Shown here piece by piece: positions 45,983 through 54,650 of a stretch of 64,000 bases of DNA. Position 1 is the first letter of the stretch, and every line of letters starts with the position of its first letter. This DNA is from Paenibacillus sp. FSL R5-0623 (GTDB lineage Bacteria > Bacillota > Bacilli > Paenibacillales > Paenibacillaceae). Location: contig NZ_CP150233.1 in NCBI RefSeq assembly GCF_037974265.1, positions 2,046,001 to 2,110,000 of the forward strand, in the 5' to 3' direction. Made by a program: the position numbers and the translations under genes. Under the pieces are notes generated by a model. The model ran no database searches. It saw nothing but the letters and a program-made list of their open reading frames with translations, and had not been told where the DNA came from.

Positions 45983-48409
45983 ATGAAAATCATAGCGATC
46001 GTTGGCACAAATGCAAAGAAATCGTATAATCGCAAGCTACTTCAATTCATACAAAAGCATTTTGAGTCCAGAGCAGCCATTGAAATCCTCGATATTACAG
46101 ATGTTCCGATGTTTAATCAGTCTGATAACCAAACAAACAGTGCCATTATACAATCGTTTAATGAAAAAATTATGGCAAGTGATGGTGTCATTATTGCGAC
46201 TCCAGAATATAACCATTCCATCCCTTCATCCCTTAAAAGCCTGCTGGAATGGTTGAGCTTTGAAATCCATCCGCTGGCTGGAAAACCTGTGATGATCATA
46301 GGTGCGTCAAAGGGAACACAAGGTTCCTCGCGTGCACAGCTGCATCTTCGTCAAATTCTGGATGCACCAGGTGTCGAAGCTAATGTGATGCCAGGGTATG
46401 AGTTTTTGCTTGGCAGCGCACATAAAGCATTTGACGAATCAGGCAACCTGAACAATGAAGGAACGATCGATTTCCTGGAAACATGTTTCCTGCGGTTCCT
46501 TCGGTTTGCCAAAATTTCAAATCAGCTCAACGAAGAAGAGGAGTTTACCTATAGACCCGGTGTGTATGAGATCAATGCCATAGGTCACAGTGGCAATCTG
46601 CCGATGAAGGTTTCCTTTAGTGAAAATAGAATTGAAAGCATCGATATTGATTCGAAGGGTGAAACCGAAGGCATTGCCGATGTTGTTTTTATAAGAATTC
46701 CGAATAAAATCATTGAGGGACAGACGCTGAATGTAGATGCTCTCTCCGGTGCTTCTGAAACCAGTAATGCTGTCATCAATGGTGTAGCCAAAGCGGTTAA
46801 GCTTGCCGGAGTGAATCCTGACATCCTGAAAAGACGTCCAAAACCTGCTAGCAGCCAGATGAAAGATGACGAAGAATACACTTGCGATGTGGTCGTTGTA
46901 GGTGGAGGTGGCGCAGGACTCAGTGCTGCTGCTACAGCTTTACAACAAGGAGCAAGTGCGATTGTACTTGAGAAATATCCTGCTGTTGGGGGAAATACGA
47001 TCCGCTCAGGTGGTCCTGTCAATGCTGCAGATCCTGTATGGCAACAACAGTTCACTGAGAATCCAGGGGAAAGACAGACGATTGAGAATTTATTAAGTAC
47101 CGATGAGAGCTTGATCCATCCAGAATATGTAGATGATTTCCATGCACTCAAAGAAGAGTTTACTGCATATCAGGAAAAGTTCGGCACAGAAAAAGCTTAT
47201 TTATTCGACTCGCCACTTCTTCACAGAATGCAAACGTATTTTGGGGGCAAACGTACAGACCTGAATGGGAGCATGATCTACGGACAATACGATCTGGTCA
47301 AAGTACTTACAGACCGTGCCTTGGAAAGTGTAACGTGGCTTGAGGATATCGGGGTTGAATATGATAAGAGTATCGTATTTGCTCCAGTGGGTGCTCTTTG
47401 GCGCCGCGGCCATAAACCTGTCAAAAGTTATGGCTCTGCATTTATCATTGCACTTAGCAAATATGTAGAAGAGCATTCAGGAAAAATGATTACAGATAGC
47501 CCGGTCAAACAATTGATCATCAAAGATGGAAAAATAACAGGTGTCATCGCAACCGGAGTTAACGGGCAGAAAATTACCATTCATGCTAAAGCGGTTGTTC
47601 TTGCTAGTGGTGGTTTTGGTGCAAATACACAGATGCTCAAGGAATATAACACGTACTGGAGCCATATTGACGATGATATCAAAACAACAAATTCCTATGC
47701 GATGACTGGTGATGGAATATCGCTTGGTAAGAGTGCGGGAGCAGCGCTGACAGGCATGGGCTTCACTCAAATGATGCCGGTAGCCGATCCGGATACGGGC
47801 GAACTCTTCAGTGGACTGCAAGTACCGCCTGAAAACTTTGTCATTGTTAACAAAAAGGGAGAACGATTTGTTAATGAATTCTCTGGACGAGATGTCCTAA
47901 CGAAAGCAGCAATCGAGCAGGGAAGTTTATTTTACCTGATTGCGGATGACGAGATCAAGAAAACGGCAGCGAACACAAGCCAGGAAAAAATAGACCGTCA
48001 AGTCGAAGAAGGTACCTTGTTTAGAGCCGATACCATAGAAGAACTGGCAGTGAAAATCAAAATGGAACCTGAAGCTCTTAGAAATACGATTGATAAGTAT
48101 AACTCATATGTGGATGCGGGCTTTGATCCGGAGTTCCATAAGGATACGTTTAGCTTAAAAGTCGAGAAGTCTCCATTCTATGCCACACCTAGAAAGCCGG
48201 CAGTTCACCATACCATGGGCGGAATTAAGATCGACACCCAAACTCGCGTATTGGATGAAAACGGTCAGCCGATTGCACATCTGTATGCCGCTGGAGAAGT
48301 TGCAGGAGGTATACATGCAGGCAACCGTTTAGGCGGTAATGCCTTGACGGATATCTTTACTTTTGGCCGAATCGCTGGTAAGACTGCTGTTGATGAGATG
48401 AATGATTAG
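45983..48409 (+). CDS. Three-domain flavoprotein reductase: NAD(P)H:FMN - FMN-bind - fumarate-reductase-like (HcrB-like)
   Basis: 808 residues, no signal peptide. Domain 1 (1-about 190) is an NAD(P)H:flavin reductase; domain 2 (about 205-275) is an FMN-binding domain with the ApbE target motif DALSGAS (Asp252-Ser258); domain 3 (about 298-805) is a flavocytochrome-c/fumarate-reductase FAD domain ([27 protein letters not shown]). Fumarate-reductase-type catalytic positions are kept: Arg636 in SGRD, His742-743 in HHTMGG, and Arg in [10 protein letters not shown]. Electrons can flow NAD(P)H to FMN to bound FMN to FAD to a C=C substrate. Together with LysR, ApbE and the small reductase this matches lactobacillar hydroxycinnamate-reductase loci. 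Fumarate, acrylate or urocanate are other possible substrates. Confidence 0.88.
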   Translation: MKIIAIVGTNAKKSYNRKLLQFIQKHFESRAAIEILDITDVPMFNQSDNQTNSAIIQSFNEKIMASDGVIIATPEYNHSIPSSLKSLLEWLSFEIHPLAGKPVMIIGASKGTQGSSRAQLHLRQILDAPGVEANVMPGYEFLLGSAHKAFDESGNLNNEGTIDFLETCFLRFLRFAKISNQLNEEEEFTYRPGVYEINAIGHSGNLPMKVSFSENRIESIDIDSKGETEGIADVVFIRIPNKIIEGQTLNVDALSGASETSNAVINGVAKAVKLAGVNPDILKRRPKPASSQMKDDEEYTCDVVVVGGGGAGLSAAATALQQGASAIVLEKYPAVGGNTIRSGGPVNAADPVWQQQFTENPGERQTIENLLSTDESLIHPEYVDDFHALKEEFTAYQEKFGTEKAYLFDSPLLHRMQTYFGGKRTDLNGSMIYGQYDLVKVLTDRALESVTWLEDIGVEYDKSIVFAPVGALWRRGHKPVKSYGSAFIIALSKYVEEHSGKMITDSPVKQLIIKDGKITGVIATGVNGQKITIHAKAVVLASGGFGANTQMLKEYNTYWSHIDDDIKTTNSYAMTGDGISLGKSAGAALTGMGFTQMMPVADPDTGELFSGLQVPPENFVIVNKKGERFVNEFSGRDVLTKAAIEQGSLFYLIADDEIKKTAANTSQEKIDRQVEEGTLFRADTIEELAVKIKMEPEALRNTIDKYNSYVDAGFDPEFHKDTFSLKVEKSPFYATPRKPAVHHTMGGIKIDTQTRVLDENGQPIAHLYAAGEVAGGIHAGNRLGGNALTDIFTFGRIAGKTAVDEMND

Positions 48410-48455
48410 AATGTAAAATAAGAAATATAGATCACTCTAGGTTTCCCATATGTAA

Positions 48456-48503
48456 AGAACCCGCTTAACACAAGGATTTTCGAGTGTTAAGCGGGTTTTT
48501 TCG
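48456..48503 (+). terminator. Terminator after the reductase operon
   Basis: AACCCGCTTAACAC pairs with GTGTTAAGCGGGTT and six T residues follow. Confidence 0.9.
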
Positions 48504-48548
48504 ATGTGGAAATGCTTTGGTTTTGTGGTCGTGGTCACACGAATGTTC

Positions 48549-49964
48549 TCAGACCCCAAACCAAGCCCGGTGAAGGGCGTATACGCCTTCTGTAATATCC
48601 TCAATACTCAATCCACCAAAACCAATCTGAACCATGGATTGCTCCGCTTGAGCTGGTTGCGCCCAAAAGGGGGATACCGGGTAGACCTGGACACCTTCCT
48701 TCTCAGCAGTAGCAATCAGCTTGTGTTCATCCATTCCATTATGTACACGCAACAAAATATGAAGTCCTGCATCCTCACCAATGATGGTAACTTGAGCACC
48801 CATCATCTTCTGAATCATTGAAATGAGTGTAAATTGCTTCTGTCGATATACCTTCCTCATCTTGCGAATGTGGGCTTCCCAATGTCCATTACTCATAAAC
48901 AGCTCTAAGGTGTTCTGCTGAAAATGAGAGACCGTTTGATCATATAATCGGTAGTCTTGTTTACGGTGTAGCTCTAACATGGTCTGTGGTAGAACCATAT
49001 ACGCAATTCGTAATGAAGGAAGAAGGCACTTTGAAAATGTTCCCAGGTAAACGGTTCGCTGTTGAGTATCCAGGCTTTGCAGGGAAGGTATCGGTTTGCC
49101 GACATATCTGAACTCACTATCATAATCGTCCTCAATAATGATCCCATTCTGATCTGTTGCCCATTTCAGTAATTGCATTCTCTTGGCCAGCGGCATGACC
49201 ATTCCATAGGGGAACTGATGTGACGGTGTAATGTAGACGATGCGGGAATTGCTTTTGTATAACTTATGGATATGAAGTCCATCTGCTTCCAGCGGAATCG
49301 GGTGAATGTCCAAACCTTTATGTTGAAAAACCGTCCGAACACCGTCATATCCCGGGTCTTCCATCGCGATACCATGACTAACATCACCTAGTAATCCAGA
49401 TAACACACCGAGCAGGTATTGAACACCAGCTCCAATTATAATTTGATCAGGTGAACAATTTACTCCCCTAGAGCTGTGCAGGTAATTTGAAATTTCAGAT
49501 CGAAGTCCCGGTTCTCCAAGAGGATCGCCATAGGAGAACAACTTCATTTGGTTCTGGAGCAAGCTCTGATTGGATAACTTGCGCCAAGTGGCAAATGGAA
49601 AATGCTCAGCATCTACGTCACCATAACGAAAATTGTATCGAATCTCTGGGCTATCCTGAATACTGTTTTCCAACCAATCCTTACTCACTACATGGGACAA
49701 GGGCAATGCTTCCAGCTTCAAATCCATTATGTATAAGCCACTTCTAGGTCTGCTCTGGACATAACCTTCGGCTAATAACTGTTGATAGGCCATATCGACT
49801 GTATTACGGCTAATGTGGAGGTGGCTGGATAGTGAACGAATAGAGGGAAGACGACTATCGGCTGGTAACTTTCCGTTCAAAATATCTTTCTTAATATAGT
49901 GATAAAGCTGAGTGTATAACGGATCTCCAGACTCTCTGTTCAACAATAATGTCAACTCAATCAT
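48549..49964 (-). CDS. MocR-type GntR/aminotransferase regulator
   Basis: 471 residues from the ATG at 49964 (GAGGAGG upstream). GntR winged helix (about 1-75; LPSIRSLSSHLHISRNTVD) joined to a fold-type-I aminotransferase domain (about 105-470) with the PLP-binding Lys in TFSKCLLPSLRIAY and the Asp segment IIIEDDYDSEFRY. MocR proteins such as PdxR and GabR use PLP or a PLP adduct as effector. It is divergent from the luciferase-like gene, which it probably regulates. Confidence 0.9.
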   Translation of the reverse strand: MIELTLLLNRESGDPLYTQLYHYIKKDILNGKLPADSRLPSIRSLSSHLHISRNTVDMAYQQLLAEGYVQSRPRSGLYIMDLKLEALPLSHVVSKDWLENSIQDSPEIRYNFRYGDVDAEHFPFATWRKLSNQSLLQNQMKLFSYGDPLGEPGLRSEISNYLHSSRGVNCSPDQIIIGAGVQYLLGVLSGLLGDVSHGIAMEDPGYDGVRTVFQHKGLDIHPIPLEADGLHIHKLYKSNSRIVYITPSHQFPYGMVMPLAKRMQLLKWATDQNGIIIEDDYDSEFRYVGKPIPSLQSLDTQQRTVYLGTFSKCLLPSLRIAYMVLPQTMLELHRKQDYRLYDQTVSHFQQNTLELFMSNGHWEAHIRKMRKVYRQKQFTLISMIQKMMGAQVTIIGEDAGLHILLRVHNGMDEHKLIATAEKEGVQVYPVSPFWAQPAQAEQSMVQIGFGGLSIEDITEGVYALHRAWFGV

Positions 49965-50116
49965 GCTAATCCTCCTCGTTGCCAGAACTGACCCTATGAT
50001 TTTGTTGAGAGTTGTCACTACTTATGGGGTCAATCGATGGTTACAATTATATCAGTTCCGGTCGAATTGAAAAGATATCAGTGCACTGGATTACTATTGT
50101 TGTAGGAGGAGAAGGA

Positions 50117-51166
50117 ATGAACAAACCTATAGATGTTATGGAACGAATAGAAAATCCGTCAACACAAGCGGTGGAAAACTTCAATCAACACCCTGGTTTC
50201 CGCCGTATGTTTGCCCCAGACCAATTAACAATAGGGCTGTTTTTACCACTTAAATTCTATAAAGGACACATGGATGTTCTAAAAGGTCAAGCTGACCTCG
50301 TGGAAAGCATTGATCAACGCAATTTTGCTGCCGTATGGGTGCGAGATGTCCCTTTATTTGATCCCGGCTTTGGAGATGCTGGACAAGTATTTGACCCATT
50401 TGTCTATCTAGCCTATCTTGCTGCAAGAACCCGAAACGTTTCCCTAGTAACAGGAAGCGCGATCTTCACGCTTCGCCATCCGATTGATTTAGCCAAGGCA
50501 GCTGCATCCATTGATGTACTCTCGGGCGGACGACTTGTGTTAGGGATTGCTTCTGGCGACCGACCTGCTGAGTTTCCGGCATATGGGATAGATGGGGAGC
50601 ATCGTGATGTGCGATTCCGGGAGACGGTGGAGTTTTTCCGTGAGCTTATACAGGATAGAACTGGCGCAATTCAATCTTCTCTTGGTCAATTGAAAGGGCT
50701 TGAATTACTCCCGAAACCAGCAGCTGGTGGTATTCCGCTCGTTGTGACAGGCTCAAGCAGGCAGTCTTTAGATTGGATTGCGAAGAACAGTGACGGCTGG
50801 CTTACGTATCCCGAAGCAACGGCAAACGAATCCGGTCCTCAGATGCTTGGCCATAAGATTAGTGCCTGGCGTGAAAAAATACCTAATGGCATGTTCAAGC
50901 CGCATATGACCAACGAATGGATTGATCTTGTGGAAGATGTCAATTATCCTCGAACACCGCTTCGTGGCGGGTACATATTACGTACAGGTCGGGCAGGTTT
51001 GATTCAGCTTTTGGAGGAATGGCGAGCGGTGGGAGTTAATCATGCTGCACTAGGCATTCATTTTTCGAGTCGGCCTCCTGCTGAGGTGATTCAGGAGTTG
51101 GCAGAGGAAGTATTGCCGCTCTTTCCTACGCATGTGAGTCCGAAGCCATTGTTTACAGGGTGGTAG
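50117..51166 (+). CDS. LLM-class flavin-dependent oxidoreductase
   Basis: 349 residues from the ATG at 50117, behind AGGAGGAGAAGG. Bacterial-luciferase-like TIM barrel: LTIGLFLPLKF at the N-terminus, FAAVWVRDVPLFDPGF, TGSAIFTLRHPIDLAKAAAS, and SGGRLVLGIASGDRPAEF are typical of the family, which uses reduced FMN or F420. Substrate unknown. It is the last intact gene before half-tRNA 2. Confidence 0.87.
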   Translation: MNKPIDVMERIENPSTQAVENFNQHPGFRRMFAPDQLTIGLFLPLKFYKGHMDVLKGQADLVESIDQRNFAAVWVRDVPLFDPGFGDAGQVFDPFVYLAYLAARTRNVSLVTGSAIFTLRHPIDLAKAAASIDVLSGGRLVLGIASGDRPAEFPAYGIDGEHRDVRFRETVEFFRELIQDRTGAIQSSLGQLKGLELLPKPAAGGIPLVVTGSSRQSLDWIAKNSDGWLTYPEATANESGPQMLGHKISAWREKIPNGMFKPHMTNEWIDLVEDVNYPRTPLRGGYILRTGRAGLIQLLEEWRAVGVNHAALGIHFSSRPPAEVIQELAEEVLPLFPTHVSPKPLFTGW

Positions 51167-51229
51167 AGCATAAAATTATTGTCTGATGACAAAGATGGCT
51201 TTTCTCCGCATTTCTGTTAACGATCAGAA

Positions 51230-51283
51230 GAGGATCGATCCGCTGGCAGCGATAAGGTCAGGGGTTCGATCCCCTAGGTACCA
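51230..51283 (+). pseudogene. Degenerate 3' half of tRNA-Ala(GGC) (att-like junction 2)
   Basis: CGCTGGCAGCGA (anticodon loop with GGC), AAGGTCAGGGGTTCGATCCCC and TAGGTACCA follow the tRNA-Ala 3' half, but the anticodon stem is disrupted, the T-loop is short by a base, and the 5' half is missing. It is a direct repeat of the remnant at 30530-30586 and shares its downstream hairpin. Confidence 0.75.
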
Positions 51284-51286
51284 TAA

Positions 51287-51329
51287 CGAAAAAGACGTCA
51301 TTACGAAATATATTATGGCGTTTTTTTCG
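51287..51329 (+). terminator. Terminator-like hairpin after half-tRNA 2
   Basis: CGTCAT...TATGGCG with seven T residues; a decayed version of the hairpin after half-tRNA 1. Both are followed by ATGGATTG. Confidence 0.65.
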
Positions 51330-51628
51330 TTATGGATTGTTCAGGTAGCGAATGCGTAGCTTAGTCCGCGTGCGTGCATGAAGCTGTAAATCGACTCGAT
51401 ACAGCAGATCAGGGATGATGCCAAAGGTATGACATACTTTTATGTAAACGCTTTAATTAAATATAGACAAGGGATGCCGACGGTGATAATATTGTTTCTG
51501 TAAGAAACTATATTGTTCTTATCAAATATAATTATAAGGACTTCATTCTTAAGTATACGAATAACGCCCTGTGCTAAAGAATTTTAATTGTTTGGTGCTT
51601 GAGCGTAACGAGAGGGATGGGAAATATT

Positions 51629-52438
51629 ATGAGTATAATTGAAACAACAATCGAATCTTTTGACGGTACTCGCCTATATTCTAGTAAAAATTTAGTTAGT
51701 GATGCGAAGGCAGCTGTAGTCATTGTTCACGGACTAGCTGAGCATGCAGGGCGCTACGATTATTTGACAGAGAAGCTGAATCAGCGTGGGTTTAGCGTGT
51801 ATCGGTTTGACCATCGTGGTCATGCCAGATCCGAGGGACAGCGTACGTTTTATAAAGAATTTGATCATCTTATTGAAGATGTTCATGTCATTGTTGAGGC
51901 GGCATTGCAAGAGAGTGGCGATCTTCCGCTATTTATCATCGGACATAGTATGGGCGGTTTTGCAACCTCGTCCTTTGGAACGAAATATCCAGGCAAGGTC
52001 AAAGGCATCGTACTATCCGGAGCCCTCACTCGATACAATACAAAAGTTGCCGGAGAACTGCCAATGGATCTTCCTGCAGGCACGTATTTCCCAAATGAGC
52101 TGGGCAGCGGCGTATGCAGTGATCCCGCAGTTGTATCCGCTTACGCGAATGACCCGCTGGTTGAAAAGCAGATCTCTGTAGATTTATTTAACAGCTTGGG
52201 AAATGGCATAACATGGCTCAAGGAGAACCCCAAGCAGTTTACAGATCCCGTGCTTGTACTGCACGGAGCAAATGATGGACTGGTCAGCGAAAAGGATTCC
52301 CGTGACTTTTACGGCGATATTGCTTCCACGGATAAAACACTCAAAATTTATGCTCATCTGATGCATGAGATATTTAATGAACCGACTCGTGATGATGTTA
52401 TTGAAGAAGCAATTACATGGATTGAAAAACGAATCTGA
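51629..52438 (+). CDS. Alpha/beta hydrolase, monoacylglycerol-lipase type
   Basis: 269 residues from the ATG at 51629 (AGAGGGATGGG upstream). Serine hydrolase fold with VVIVHGLAEHAGRY (oxyanion loop), RFDHRGHARSEG, the nucleophile in IIGHSMGGFA, the acid in LHGANDGLVS and the catalytic His in HLMHEIFNEP. The set matches cytosolic monoacylglycerol lipases/lysophospholipases. No signal peptide. The MarR gene follows after 44 bases, so they may be co-transcribed. Confidence 0.88.
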   Translation: MSIIETTIESFDGTRLYSSKNLVSDAKAAVVIVHGLAEHAGRYDYLTEKLNQRGFSVYRFDHRGHARSEGQRTFYKEFDHLIEDVHVIVEAALQESGDLPLFIIGHSMGGFATSSFGTKYPGKVKGIVLSGALTRYNTKVAGELPMDLPAGTYFPNELGSGVCSDPAVVSAYANDPLVEKQISVDLFNSLGNGITWLKENPKQFTDPVLVLHGANDGLVSEKDSRDFYGDIASTDKTLKIYAHLMHEIFNEPTRDDVIEEAITWIEKRI

Positions 52439-52482
52439 TTTCAGTAGAGTAAGAGAGAATCTGAATATGAAAGGGATTACTC

Positions 52483-53004
52483 ATGAAATTAGATTGGATG
52501 GGCGACCATCGGGAACTGATTGAGAAAATTATCAAATACGGTAATGCGTACTCGAACACGTACAAGTTGCAACGAAGTTATGGAACAGACATGATGTTCT
52601 CGGCTTCACAGATTCAAACGTTGGAATACATTCTGGAAGCCGAGGACAAGGAAGAGAAGATGTCGGAAATGGCCGCACGACTGGGCGTAAGCCGCAGTAC
52701 ATTTTCCAAGAACGTGAAGAATCTGACGGAAAAAGGTCTGCTCGAAAAATTTCATTTAAGCGGTAACCGCAAAGACATATACGTCAAACCTTCGCTGAAA
52801 GGTCGCGAGGTATATACGAAGTATACCGAATTTGTAAGGGAGCTGTGCTTTGATGAGATTTTCAAGTATGCAGATCAGATTTCAGAAGCAGATAAGCAAA
52901 ACTTTGTTCGCATCATGGATTTGTTTGCCGACGTGCTCGTCTGGTATGGTGAAAAAGAACAGGAAGCGCGCAAGTTAATCAGAATTGATTCCTCTGAAAC
53001 ATGA
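52483..53004 (+). CDS. MarR family transcriptional regulator
   Basis: 173 residues. Winged helix in the middle (MSEMAARLGVSRSTFSKNVK, then LTEKGLLEKFHLSGNRKDIY) flanked by dimerisation helices. Ligand unknown; MarR proteins next to oxidoreductases usually answer phenolics or oxidants. Its TGA overlaps the ATG of a 39-codon ORF (ATGA at 53001-53004). Confidence 0.85.
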   Translation: MKLDWMGDHRELIEKIIKYGNAYSNTYKLQRSYGTDMMFSASQIQTLEYILEAEDKEEKMSEMAARLGVSRSTFSKNVKNLTEKGLLEKFHLSGNRKDIYVKPSLKGREVYTKYTEFVRELCFDEIFKYADQISEADKQNFVRIMDLFADVLVWYGEKEQEARKLIRIDSSET

Positions 53005-53120
53005 ACCTTGAAATTAAGGGCAACAGCCCATTCCCTCCGCGAATGTCCGTCATACAGTATAAAGTGCTTGATGCAGCAGAGGCTGTAGGACAATTATTCA
53101 GCAGGGAGTGGGATGTGTGA
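53001..53120 (+). CDS. Possible 39-residue ORF coupled to both neighbours
   Basis: Starts in the ATGA overlap with the MarR stop and ends in a GTGA overlap with the FAD oxidoreductase start. Residues include MNLEIKGNSPFPPRMS and VLDAAEAVGQLFSREWDV; no family recognised. It has no clear ribosome site of its own, so translation would depend on coupling. It could be a leader or a chance frame. Confidence 0.35.
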   Translation: MNLEIKGNSPFPPRMSVIQYKVLDAAEAVGQLFSREWDV

Positions 53121-54466
53121 AATCATCAACAAAGCTTACCGGACGGGTTATTTATAAAGGAGATCCGGGATACGAAGCGGCGCGCAAGAACTGGGACCCG
53201 CATACCGATAAATATCCTAAAGTTTTTGTTTTTGCCCAAAAGACGAAAGATGTATCCAACGCTATCCGATGGGCTCGTGAAAACAATGTACCGATCAGGC
53301 CGAGGAGTGGAAGACATGCGCTTGAGGTTAATCTTTCACAAGTGAATGGTGGTATCGTGATTGATGTGAGTGATCTGAATTCCATCAAGCTTGATAAAAA
53401 AAATGGAACGGTTGTTGTTGGAACAGGAAACCGAGTGGGAAGAATTGCGAATACCCTTGCCAAGCAAGGTTTCATAGCTCCTTTTGGTGACAGCCCTACT
53501 GTAGGGATCGGTGGAATTACGTTAGGTGGGGGAATTGGGCCTCTCCAGCGTACGATTGGACTCATCAGTGATAACCTGCTTGAGGTAGAGATGGTGGACG
53601 CCAAAGGAAAAGTGATTCGGGCTAATAAAAATCGTAATTCGGATCTCTTTTGGGCCTCGCGGGGAGGGGGCGGTGGTAACTTCGGAGTATACACCCGTTA
53701 CAAATTCAAAGTGCGCCGTGCTCCAGCGAAGGCGACTGTATTTAAAATCACCTGGCCATGGGCTCAATTCGAAAAGGTGCTCAAAGTATGGCAGAGGTGG
53801 GCTCCCTCTGTGGATACAAGACTGGGCAGCGAGTTGTCCATCGGACCGAAAAAGGGTGGCAATGTTGTCATGGAGGGGCTGTTCCTAGGGTCAAAAACAG
53901 AGGCACTCCGTCTATTGCAGCCGATTACGAGTGTTGGCACACCGACAAGTTCCATTGTTCGTTTGTTACCTTACACGGAAGTTGTGAAGTTCTTATTACA
54001 ACCTGATCCGACCGAGACTCAACGGTATAGCAACCAGTTCTCGTCCGGTTTTGGACGAAAACCATTCCCCGACAAAGCCATTAAATCGATGCGAACATTT
54101 TTGGAGAACCTGGAAGAGGGACCAGGCGGATTCTATTTCCTCAACTGGGGCGGAGCAGTAAGTCGCAAATCACCTAGATCAACCGCCTTCTTCTGGCGTA
54201 AAGAGAAGTTCTATGTGGAATGGACCAGTACGTGGCTCAAACCATCCCATGCCGCCAAAAATATCGCACTCGCTCGTAATACTCGCAAGAAATTGCAACC
54301 ATACATTGTGGGTTCCTATATCAACGTTCCAGACCAAGGGATCAAGAATTCCGGTCCAGTGTACTATGGAGCCAACTATGCCAGACTGCGGAGAGTCAAA
54401 GCCAAGTATGACCCGAAAAATGTGTTTAACAATCCACAAAGTATCACTCCGGCTCGGATAGTGTAA
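53117..54466 (+). CDS. FAD-binding oxidoreductase, berberine-bridge-enzyme-like
   Basis: 449 residues from the GTG at 53117 (AGGGAG 8 bases upstream). PCMH-type FAD domain (about 25-200): RPRSGRHALEVN supplies the His expected to bind FAD covalently; VGIGGITLGGGIGPLQRTIG and GGGGGNFGVYT contact the cofactor. The second covalent site (Cys) of bicovalent members is absent. The C-terminal BBE segment ends KYDPKNVFNNPQSI. Family members oxidise sugars, alkaloids or other small substrates. No signal peptide. Confidence 0.88.
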   Translation: MKSSTKLTGRVIYKGDPGYEAARKNWDPHTDKYPKVFVFAQKTKDVSNAIRWARENNVPIRPRSGRHALEVNLSQVNGGIVIDVSDLNSIKLDKKNGTVVVGTGNRVGRIANTLAKQGFIAPFGDSPTVGIGGITLGGGIGPLQRTIGLISDNLLEVEMVDAKGKVIRANKNRNSDLFWASRGGGGGNFGVYTRYKFKVRRAPAKATVFKITWPWAQFEKVLKVWQRWAPSVDTRLGSELSIGPKKGGNVVMEGLFLGSKTEALRLLQPITSVGTPTSSIVRLLPYTEVVKFLLQPDPTETQRYSNQFSSGFGRKPFPDKAIKSMRTFLENLEEGPGGFYFLNWGGAVSRKSPRSTAFFWRKEKFYVEWTSTWLKPSHAAKNIALARNTRKKLQPYIVGSYINVPDQGIKNSGPVYYGANYARLRRVKAKYDPKNVFNNPQSITPARIV

Positions 54467-54537
54467 GGTAGAGCCATTCATTTTTTAACAGTAGCTAGTG
54501 CTAATTAGAAGTTAAATTCATCTATGTACTATTAATA

Positions 54538-54572
54538 ATAAAGACACGTCTTTTATGGCGTGTCTTATTGAT
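54538..54572 (+). terminator. Terminator-like hairpin after the FAD oxidoreductase
   Basis: AAGACACG and CGTGTCTT pair across a 10-base loop; the T-run is short, so efficiency is doubtful. Confidence 0.5.
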
Positions 54573-54650
54573 ATTTATGGTAGTATAGATGCCAAAACGA
54601 TATATGAAACGATACAGTTGCTGTTCGACCCTTGAATGGAGGTATAGCTC

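Larger units (their letters stand above)
51167..51628. other. 462-base gap holding half-tRNA 2 and its terminator
   Basis: Apart from the tRNA-like remnant and hairpin it contains a cre-like site (TGTAAACGCTTTAA, 51443-51456, one mismatch) and a 6-3-6 palindrome (GTTTCT-GTA-AGAAAC, 51494-51508) upstream of the hydrolase gene. No coding frame is supported. Confidence 0.5.
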
